Positions 55,403-64,000 of a DNA stretch of 64,000 nt are shown here, piece after piece. Under the pieces are notes generated by a model that was given only the letters and a program-made list of their open reading frames with translations, was not told the DNA's origin and made no database searches. Numbering within the stretch: the stretch's first letter is position 1; each line of letters starts with the position of its first letter. The stretch spans positions 124,529,001 to 124,593,000 of the forward strand of contig JAZBRS010000029.1 in assembly GCA_037176725.1 (NCBI GenBank), written 5' to 3'. The position numbers and the translations under genes are program-made. The DNA is from Posidonia oceanica. Its lineage: Eukaryota > Streptophyta > Magnoliopsida > Alismatales > Posidoniaceae.

Positions 55403-57163
55403 GTAACCATGCGACCGAACGGCTCGAATGAACATGCCAGTTCGTCAGGTCACGGCAAAAAGAATGTAAAAAAAAGGCAAAGGTTGAAGAAAAGAAATAA
55501 AAAAACTTGGAGTCGCCACCTAGTCTATTTGGAAAATCGGAAGACAAGGAAAACCGAGGAAAAACATGTAAATTAAATAAAAATGCAAAGGATATGACAC
55601 AAGGTCATTGCGGTCTAGAGATCGGGCAAGGACTCCTATTACGCATGGGGAAGGTGTTAGGTACCCCCAAGTGCCTGAAAGAATCGGTCTTTCTGGGCTT
55701 TTCTGCTCATTGTGGCTAAATGTTGACAATGCTGCCATTTACTGTACGCCCGAGGGCGATATGTTATGCCAAATGAAATATGCTAGATGCCTTTTAAAAA
55801 TATGCTAAATATCTTTGAAATATGCCAAAATAAAAGTTAAATGCCTCCAAAGCATTGTAAACATGCAAACCATGCTGGATGACTAAAATCAAAGTAAATA
55901 GACCCAAATCCAAAGTTGTAGAGCTGCAAAATCCAAATCACTCAATTGAGGGTGTTGGATGCTGGGAATTCCAGCGTCCAATGTAGGACGCAACAATCCG
56001 TTGCGTCGAACACAGAAAGAATGTAAATGCTCAAATAGGAGCGAAATAAATTATTTAAATTCTGGACATGTAATCCCATGCCACAAATACGATGAATGAT
56101 AGGATCAAACATACTGATATCAAACATCAAAGCTCAGATATCGACAAAAGACGCATTAAAAGAATTGAAAGAAAATTGCAAAATCTGGACAGAGCTGTAG
56201 GACGCAGCTACAACCTGCGTCCTATGTAGGACGCACGTCAGAGGGGCGTCCTACACCTCAGGATCAATTTCTGGGATAAATCTTAAAGAAATAATGCATA
56301 TTTAAATCAGATGCTTTCATAATGGAATCATGATGAGAATAAAAACAAAATAAACTGTACATGATATGTATTGAGCATATAGAAATATTCTCAAAGTGGT
56401 TTAATCAAAGATAGAGATTTAGATTAAAAAAAAAGTTATTTCTAAAGTAGAACTGAAAGTTTAATTGCATATTTCATGTTAAATACTCTACAGGAAGAAA
56501 ATATGATAAGAAATAATTAAAATATCTCTTCAGTGGACATGAATCAAACATAGAAAATAATTAGGATATTTCTGAAATTAAAAAAAACATGTAAAACACC
56601 CAGTGATGTTGGACGCTACCTGGGGTTGCGTCCTATGTAGGACGCACCCAGATTCTGCTTCCTACATACTGACAGAGGTTCTGGATTATAATCCACTCAA
56701 ATGGAATCAAATCGAAGCAACAGACATCCATTAAGCAAAAATAGAGATACGACTTAATAAACTAAAGTTGCACACATTCAACATTCACTCACGGCATGGG
56801 AATTGAAATTCTAAACTAAAAGAAGAGGAGGCTTACCTGTGTATGAGTTTGGTGTTGCTTCCTCGACGCCAGCAGTTCTCCTCGGATTGGATGGCAATGG
56901 CGGCGGCTGGATGGTTGGGCTGAGCTCGGGTGAGGTTTGGGCAAGCTTGGGATGGCCGGAGGTGAGGAAAAACCAGGTGGAATCGGTCTGGTTTGCTCTC
57001 CAAAACTCACAGAAAAATGGGTGCCGGCCCTTTGGAAAGAGGAGACAAAACTGGTTTTTTGTGGTTTGCATGGCTTGTAACGTGGGAATTTGAAACGTGG
57101 GGTCTTGGGCATGGCTGGAATAAGGTTCTGGATGGAGGGCATAAGCGTATTTGCACTTTGGGT
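55403..57163 (-). repeat. 5' LTR of element E, truncated
   Basis: Nearly identical to 41206-42963 of the 3' LTR. Homology stops at TATTTGCACTTTGGG (57163), so the first ~465 bp of the LTR (U3 start with telobox-like words) are missing and the sequence passes directly into element D's gag. The splice donor is intact here (CACAG|GTAAGC, 56837). A single deletion removing the LTR end, the target duplicate and the start of D's gag explains the junction. Confidence 0.88.
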
Positions 57164-58683
57164 CTTCAACACAGCATGCCTTTTACTCACCCTCTTTGCA
57201 TCAGAATATTCAGGCTCCTGCATACATATCACCACACTTTACACAATCGCACGGGTATGCGGGCCCTCACGCTACGACACCAGGTGGCATGATGGTGGAT
57301 CCGGAGGAGCGCTTTCGCGCGAACCACACAGCATACATTGTTCCTGCCTCTACTGCACAATCATTGCCAGCAGCAACTTCAGATCCCTTCCTCGCCAGGT
57401 TGGGTAATCTAGAAAGTGCACTTCGTCAAGTGCAAGGCACGGACCGCCAGTCCTACCAATTCCAGGACCTCTACTACTTCCCAGAGGCGACACTCCCATC
57501 GAAATTCAAAATCCTGGAATTTGAAAAGTACAATGGTAGAGGCTGCCCAATCGCACATCTGAAGGTGTACTGCAGCGACCTTGTCTAGCTCCAGCATGAC
57601 GATAGGTTGCTGATTTGCTTGTTCAAGAAAAGTTTGACGGGCCCTGCTCTTAAGTGGTTCGTATCACTTGACATGGCTACCGTCAAGACTTAGGGCGACC
57701 TTTCCCAGGCGTTCATGGAGCAATATTCCTTCAACCTTGACTTGATCCCTAAGCGTGAGGATCTTGTCGCCCTTAAGCAGAAACCCCACGAATCATTCGG
57801 GGAGTATGTCAGTCGCTGGCGTACTTTGGCCTCCCAGGTCAAAAATAAACCCTGAGAGGAGGAGTCTATTGAGATCATCACCAGGGGAGCACAACCAGCG
57901 ACTAGGGGACTGCTTAGCATCCAGCCTACCCCTAGTTTTGCATTGCTGATCCGGGTTGGCGCTCGCGTGGAGAAATCGCTACGGAGTGGAGACTTTCCCG
58001 CACTCACTGAATACGCGAAGCAGGCTACTGCCTCCAGCAGCAACAACGACTCCGGCGTCCGAGACCACAAGAAGCTGATCGTCGCTTGCATCAGTTCTCC
58101 TGTGAAGCTTCCCCCTGCTGAGAACCAGCCCGGTTCACCTCAGTCTGCATCTGCACCTAGCTATGCACCCACTGCACACACTGCCACCGTTGAGCCGGTG
58201 CATCACGTCGCACCAGCTCAGCAAGGACAACAGCCTAAGCAGAGACGAGGCCGCTGCAAGGGGAGCGACTTCACCTCACTTGGTGAACCGCTAAGCGCCG
58301 TCTTTCCTCAGGTTGTGTCACTTCTGAGGCTCCCAGAAACTCACCTGCCACTGAACCCTCTTCCATGGTGGTACGATGTGAGCAAGCACTGCGATTACCA
58401 TCGAGCCGCGGGGCATTCGACGGATAATTGCCACACTCTTCGGGATGTCGTTCAGAACCTGATTGACAACGGAGCCCTCATTGTCAGTCAACAGGAGGCT
58501 ACACACACATCTGCACCTGCACACCCTAGCATAGCCAGCCTTTCCTCGCCTGAGCCTACAAGCTCTGAGGATCTTGGGACCTCAGGGGTCTATCTTCTTG
58601 CTCCCGTTCTCATTGATTCCAGCTCTTCCCTGATGGATCCCTCCGATCTCATCGATTTGATCTCTTCTTCAGCTTTTCCCTAG
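57164..58683 (+). pseudogene. Gag polyprotein, 5'-truncated (element D)
   Basis: One frame throughout, ending TAG 58681-58683. Core blocks parallel element E's gag: DLYYFPEATLPSKFKILEF, CPIAHLKVYCSDLV, LTGPALKWFVSLD, LSQAFMEQYSFNLDLIPKR, HESFGEYVSRWRTLASQVKN. The zinc-knuckle-like CDYHRAAGHSTDNC is near 58390. Stops at 57586 (Gln), 57691 (Trp in related copies) and 57853 interrupt it. The N-terminus is lost at the junction with element E. After the gag no protease or pol follows; a Gln/Ala-rich tail and the post-pol spacer come next. No indel is seen, so decay is by point change. Confidence 0.8.
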
Positions 58684-60224
58684 CCTTGCCCATAGGGGGC
58701 CCAGCTTAGAGAGCTCGCCTGTCTGTTGAGCACCGGCTCGAGTCTGCAAACACAAAACCCTGGATCCTAATAGAGGCTTGGATCAACAGCAAGCATCAGC
58801 AGCACAACAAGCACTCGTAGCACAGCAAGCACCTGCATAAGCAGCATCCGCACAAGCAGCAGTAGTAGTCTCAACGACCACAGCAGCACTGCCACAGCAA
58901 TCAGCAGTAGCAAGCAGCAAACAATGGGGACCGCAGCTGTATCCTTTTTGCCTGTTTTCTTTTCTTGCATTCCTTTCTTTCAAAAACTGAAAAAACACAA
59001 AAAAAATCAAAAAGCAAACACAAAAAAAGTAGAAAACCTAAAAGCAAAAAACATCTTGCATGCCAATCACTAGCCCGATGAGGAAAATCAGAAAAGCAAG
59101 CCTGTTGGAAGGAGAGAGTCATCCCTTCTCAACCGTCCCTACCTAGACAACTAGGTAAGTGAGAGAGCCACCATTCATCGAGAGTGGGACGAAGTGTCCA
59201 AACTCCGCACGGGGCCTGCGCCTCCCAAGGGGAGAAGAAAATGTTTAGGCGACTGAGAGAGTGACCCTAAAAGAATGCAAATTCGCATGGGCATAAAAGA
59301 AAAAACATGCAGACAGAAGGCGAAGACAGAAGTTAGCCCAAGAGAGGGACGTGCGGATTAGCTTTATCCCCACCATACCTTGGAGAGGAGTCGGAGCATG
59401 CACCTGGGCAACCCACACCTCCAGCCCAGACCAGGCGCCTATTTACCTCCAAGTCAGGGATTGAGCGAACCCCAGCGTCCGTGAGGGAGCAGAAAAGAAG
59501 AGAATCTCAAAAGAGCAGGTGTAGGGCCCAAAAGAGTTTGGCACGGAGCCCGAATCACCACCCACAACTTGTGAGTGCTGGTAGGGTCAATTGAGTCGAG
59601 GGCTTCCTCCTCCTGTCAGCAGGCATAAATGCTTTCCAACATAACTGAGGGCAGACAAATAAAAACCTCTAATAAACAATCATCTTGCTTGAACACTATC
59701 TTGCATGCTTCATATGCATAACCTCGCAGGATCAACTCTAGCATTTCCGGCCAGGGGCATGTCAGTTGCGTCCTGATCAGGGTGTGTACATCAGAGCACA
59801 CTAAGAACAAGCCTGCCACAGCCAATAACGCAAAACTAGGCAGCTTCTATCAACGCACAGATCCAGCATAGAATTGCAAGCCCAGAGCGGCACAACAGAC
59901 ATTCCACGTCCCACAAGCGTCAAGTAAAGACACCAGGCATGGACAACAAGCATTGACAATTAGTGACAGCACTCTCTGCTGTTAGCAACGAGCAATCCTG
60001 CCCTTAGAGGTGAATATCAGCAAACAGGCGTCATCCAGTGCCTCAACCAGCATTCAGAAGCAACAGTCTGGGAGCAGCTACAGACCAGCCTCCTCGGCAG
60101 TCTTTCTTTTGGCTAAACAAGTCAACATGCCCCCTTCTGCATTCACATCTCCCTTTGTCTCGTTCGCTCATGAAGCGAACCTTGCTGCATCTCGATACCA
60201 GAGGCATCTCGTTTGTCCCTTGAT
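58684..60224 (+). other. Deletion junction, post-pol spacer and 3' UTR of element D
   Basis: No gene. A CAG/GCA-rich stretch (58785-58920) that reads Gln/Ala/Ser-rich resembles polyprotein linker sequence. From about 58930 the sequence matches element A's post-pol spacer (GAGAGAGCCACCATTCATCG at about 59160; GAGTTTGGCACGGAGCCCG at about 59534). No DUF7745-like ORF is present. The array follows. Confidence 0.6.
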
Positions 60225-63200
60225 ATCGCCTCGCTATCTTTGCCTCGCGGTTTGTCTCTGGTTGCGCCCCAATACCAAATTTGCTATCATGCCCCACGGT
60301 TTGTCTCCGGTTGCGTCCTGGATGACCAAATTCGCTATCTTGCCTTGCGATTTGTCTCCGGTTGCGTCCCAGATGACCAATTCGCTATCTTGCCTTGCGG
60401 TTTGTCACCAGTTGCGTCTCAGATGACCAATTGCTATCTCGCTCCACGTTTTGTTACCGACATGTGTCTCGGTTGACAAATCGCTATCCCGCTCCGTGCT
60501 TTGCTATCGACATGCGTCTCAGTTGACAAATTGCTATCCCGCTCTGCGCTTTATTACCGCCATGCGTCTCGGTTGACAAATCGCTATCCCGCTCAGCGCT
60601 TTGTTGCCGACATGCGTCTCGGTTGACAAATCGCTATCCCACTCTGCGCTTTGTTACCGACATGCGTCTCGATTGATAAATCGCTATGCCCCTCTGCGTT
60701 TTGTTACTGACATGTGTCTTGGTTGACAAATCGCTATCCCGCTTCGTACTTTGTTGCTGACATGCGTCTCGGTTGACAAATAGCTATCCCGCTCCGTGCT
60801 TTGTTGCCGACATGTGTCTCGGTTGACAAATCGCTATTCCGTTCCGTGCTTGGTTACCGACATACGTCTCGGTTGACCAATCACTATCCTGTTCCGTGCT
60901 TTGTTACCGACATGCGTCTTGGTTGACAAAATGCTATCCCGCTCCATGCTTTGTTTCCGACATGCGTCTCGGTTTGACAAATCGCTATCCTGCTCCACGC
61001 TTTGTTGCCGACATGCGTCTCGGTTGACAAATCGCTATTCTGCTCCGCACTTTGTTGCCGACATGCGTCTCGGTTGACAATCGCTATCCCGCTCCGTGCT
61101 TTGTTGCCGACATGTGTCTCGGTTTGACAAATCGCTATCCCGCTCTGTGCTTTGCTGACATGCGTCTCAGTTTGACAAATCGCTATCCCGCTCCGCGCTT
61201 TGTTACCGACATGTATCTTGGTTGACAAACTGCTATCCTGCTCCATGCTTTGTTACCGACATGCATCTCAGTTGACAAATCGCTATCCCGCTCAGCGCTT
61301 TGTTGCCGACGTGCGTCTTGGTTGACAAATCGCTATCCCGCTCTGCGCTTTGTTACCGACAAGCGTCTCGGTTGACAAATTGCTATGCTGGTCCACGTTT
61401 TGTTACCGACATGCGTCTCGGTTGACAAATCGCTATCCCGCTCCGCACTTTGTTGCCGACATGTGTCTTGGTTGACAAATCGCTATCCCGCTCCGTGCTT
61501 TGTTGCCGACATGCGACTCGGTTGACAAATCGCTATCCCGCTCAGTGCTTTGTTACTGACATACGTCTCGGTTTGACAAATCGCTATCCTGCTTCGCGCT
61601 TTGTTGCCGACAAGCGTCTCGGTTTGACAAATCGCTATCTTGCTCCACGCTTTGTTACTGACATGCGTCTCGGTTGACAAATCACTATCCCACTCCGCGC
61701 TTTGTTACCGACATGCGTCTTGGTTGACCAATCGCTATCCCGCTTCGCGCTTTGTTGCCGACATACGTCTCAGTTGACAAATCACTATCCTGCTTCGCGC
61801 TTTGTTGCCGACAAGCGTCTCGGTCGACAAATCGCTATCCCGCTCTGCGCTTTGTTACCGACAAGCATCTCGGTTTGACAAATCGCTATCCCGCTCCGCG
61901 CTTTGTTGCCGACATGCGTCTCGGTTTGACAAATCGCTATCCCGCTCTGCGCTTTGTTACTGACATGCGTCTCGGTTTACAAATCGCTATCCCACTCCGC
62001 GCTTTGTTACCGACGTGCATCTCGGTTGACAAATCGCTATCCCGTTCCATGCTTTTTACCGACATGCGTCTCGGTTGATAAATTGCTATCTCGCTCCGCA
62101 CTTTGTTGCCGACATGCATCTCGGTTGACAAATCGCTTTCCTGCTCTGCGCTTTGTTGCCGACATGCGTCTCGGTTGACAAATCGTTATCCCACTCCGCG
62201 CTTTGTTGCCGACATGCGTCTCGGTTTGACAAACCACTATCCCACTCCGCGCTTTGTTACCGACATGCGTCTCGGTTTGACAAAATGCTATCCCACTCCA
62301 CGCTTTGTTATCGACATGCGTCTCGGTTGACAAATCACTATCCTGCACCGCGCTTTGTTGCTGACATGCTTCTCGGTTGATAAATCGCAATCCCGCTCCG
62401 TGCTTTGTTGCCGACATGCATCTCGGTTTGAAAAATCACTATCCCACTCCGCGCTTTGTTATCGACATGCGTCTCGGTTGACAAATCGCTATCCCGCTCC
62501 GCGCTTTGTTGCCGACATGTGTCTCGGTTTGACAAATCGCTATCCTGTTCTGTGCTTTGTTACCAACATGCGTCTCGGTTGACAAAATGCTATCCCACTC
62601 TGCGCTTTGCTTCTGACATGCGTCTTGGTTTGACAAATCGCTATCCCAGTCCGTGCTTTGTTGCCGACATGCGTCTCAGTTGACACATCGCTATCCCGCT
62701 CCGCGCTTTGTTACCGACATGCATCTCGGTTTAACAAATCGCTATCCCACTCCGCGCTTTGTTACCGACATGTGTCTCGGTTGCCAAATTGCTATCCCGC
62801 TCCGCGCTTTGTTACCGACATGCATCTCGGTTGACAAATCGCTATCCCGCTCCGCGCTTTGTTGCTGACATGCGTCTTGGTTGACAAATCGCTATCCCAC
62901 TCCATGCTTTGTTACTGACATGTGTCTCGGTTGACAAATCGCTTTCCTGCTCCGCGTTTTGTTACAGACTTGCGTCTCAGTTTGACAAATCGCTATCCCG
63001 CTCTGCGCTTTGTTACCGACATGCGTCTCGGTTGGCAAATCGCTATCCCGCTCCACGTTTTGTCACCGACTTGCGTCTCGGTTGGCAAATCGCTATCCCG
63101 CTCCACGTTTTGTCATCGACTTGCATCTCGATTGACAAATCACTATCTCGCTCCGTGCTTTGTTACCAACATGCGTTTCGGTTGACAAATCGCTATCCCA

Positions 63201-64000
63201 CTCCGCGTTTGGTCACCGACTTGCGTCTCGATTTTCAAATCGCTATCCCGCTCCACGTTTTGTTACCAGCTTGTGTCTCGGTTGACAAATCGCTATCCCA
63301 CTCCGCGCTTTGTTACCGACATGCGTCTCGGTTGACAAATTGCTATCCGGCTCCGTGCTTTGTTACCGACATGCGTCTCGATTGACAAATTGCTATCCCG
63401 CTCTGCGTTTTGTTACCGACATGCATCTCGATTAACAAATCGCTATTCTGCTCCGCATTTTGTTACCGGCATGTGTCTCGGTTGACAAATCGCTATCCCT
63501 TTCCGCGCTTTCTTACCAACATGCGTCTCGATTGACAAATCGCTGTTCTGCTCTGTGCTTTGTTACCGACAGGCGTCTCGGTTGACAAATCGCTATCCCG
63601 CTCCGCATTTTGTCACCGACTTGCTCCTCGGTTGACAAACTCGCTATCCAGCTCTGCGTTTTGTTACCGACTTGCGTCTCGATTGACAAATCGCTATCCC
63701 GCTTCGTGCTTTGTTACCGACATGCGTCTCGGTTGACAAATCGCTATTCGGCTCCGCGTCTTGCTTCTCGGCTGACAAACTCACTATCTAGCTCCGCGTT
63801 TTGTTACCGACATGCGTCTCGGTTCAGAAATCGCTATCCTACTCCGCGCTTTGTTACCAACATGCGTCTCGGTCGACAAATCGCTATTTCGCTCCGCGCT
63901 TTGTTACCGACATGCATCTCGGTTGACAAATCGCTATCCCGCTCTGCATTTTGTCACCGACTTGCTTTTCGGTTGACAAACTCGTTATCCAGCTCCGTGT
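60225..64000 (+). repeat. ~50 bp tandem array in 3' UTR of element D, runs past the window
   Basis: About 75 monomers of the plan GTTGACAAATCGCTATCCCG, CTCCGCGCTTTGTTACCGAC, ATGCGTCTCG. The first four to five units (60225-60430) are a variant with TTGCCTTGCGGTTTGTCTCC and GATGACCAA, grading into the main form. In the main form TTTGT-T-ACCGA pairs with TCGGT-TG-ACAAA around CATGCGTC, a hairpin of 10 pairs. Open frames through the array (for example VDKSLSRSALCCRHASRLTN) arise from period lengths that are near multiples of three and are not genes. Confidence 0.9.

Larger units (their letters stand above)
41206..57163 (-). mobile_element. Element E: Tat-type retrotransposon, nearly complete, minus strand
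   Basis: In element orientation: 5' LTR 57163-55403 (its first ~465 bp missing), PBS 55397, leader, gag, protease, linker, RT-RNase H, second RNase H, integrase (ending 46212), spacer, hairpin array, PPT and complete 3' LTR 43428-41206. There is no DUF7745-like ORF, unlike element A. The 3' flank ACTTT (41201-41205) would be the target duplicate; its partner was lost with the 5' LTR end. The two LTRs are very similar, with transitions predominating among differences in the first hundred bases, so E is the youngest element in this nest. Confidence 0.88.
36899..64000 (+). mobile_element. Element D: Tat-type retrotransposon, pol-deleted, interrupted by element E
   Basis: 5' LTR 36899-41178, PBS 41185, then element E (minus) from 41206 to 57163, then a gag pseudogene joined directly to the post-pol spacer and a 3' UTR tandem array that runs past the window. 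Protease, RT, RNase H and integrase are all missing between gag (58683) and the spacer (about 58930), so D is a large deletion derivative. The five bases before the LTR are GAGTG; the matching duplicate would be beyond the window. D's insertion splits the integrase of element F. Confidence 0.7.

Noticed and set aside
60884..63385. Many 60-158 codon frames with repeating VDKSLSRSALCCRHASRL-like text on both strands
   Set aside because: They are translations of the ~50 bp array and vary with monomer length; no start context or non-repeat part.
60225..64000. CRISPR-like regular spacing of repeats
   Set aside because: There are no unique spacers between conserved repeats; the whole monomer is repeated, and the context is a plant retrotransposon 3' UTR.

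Overview
The window is repeat-rich seed-plant nuclear DNA. Nothing in it is bacterial or viral in gene organisation. Almost every base belongs to nested Ty3/gypsy LTR retrotransposons of the Tat (Ogre/Retand-like) type, recognised by protease, reverse transcriptase, a first RNase H, a second RNase H, then integrase, by long LTRs (about 2.2 to 5 kb), by a TGGCGACTC primer-binding site, and by tandem repeats in the 3' untranslated region. Plant-type telomere motifs (CCCTAAA), plant mobile domain (PMD/DUF7745-like) proteins and GT-AG introns fit an angiosperm or other seed plant. I see no rRNA, tRNA or CRISPR array.

Layout. 1-15470 (+): element A, 5' end outside the window: protease, linker, RT-RNase H, second RNase H, integrase (to 5840), an additional DUF7745-like ORF (7331-8533), a hairpin tandem array (9021-9946), a polypurine tract and a ~4.95 kb 3' LTR. 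A sits inside element B (15471-18653, +), whose additional ORF resumes exactly at A's end and is followed by another hairpin array. 18654-34461: a giant inverted repeat with arms of ~7.9 and ~7.5 kb around a 375 bp centre. Each arm carries the same two spliced genes: a 430-residue DUF7745-like gene and a nine-exon PMD plus coiled-coil gene of ~780 residues. The two arms' genes converge on the centre. 34618-~35966: an LTR with TATA box and hairpin repeats (LTR X). 36290-36898 (-): an integrase fragment (element F). 36899-64000 (+): element D, with 5' LTR and PBS, interrupted at 41206-57163 by element E (-), then a gag pseudogene joined directly to the post-pol region (pol deleted), then a ~50 bp tandem array running off the window.

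All retrotransposon genes are broken by stops and frameshifts. Where a sister copy allows comparison, nearly all stops in A's pol look like C-to-T or G-to-A changes, as expected of methylated, silenced DNA. The best candidate for a living gene is the left-arm DUF7745-like gene (19578-20950), which is fully open across one short intron. The most unusual structures are the two-gene PMD inverted repeat and the repeated use of hairpin-forming monomers in arrays of unrelated sequence. Insertion order inferred from interruptions: F before D before E, and B before A.
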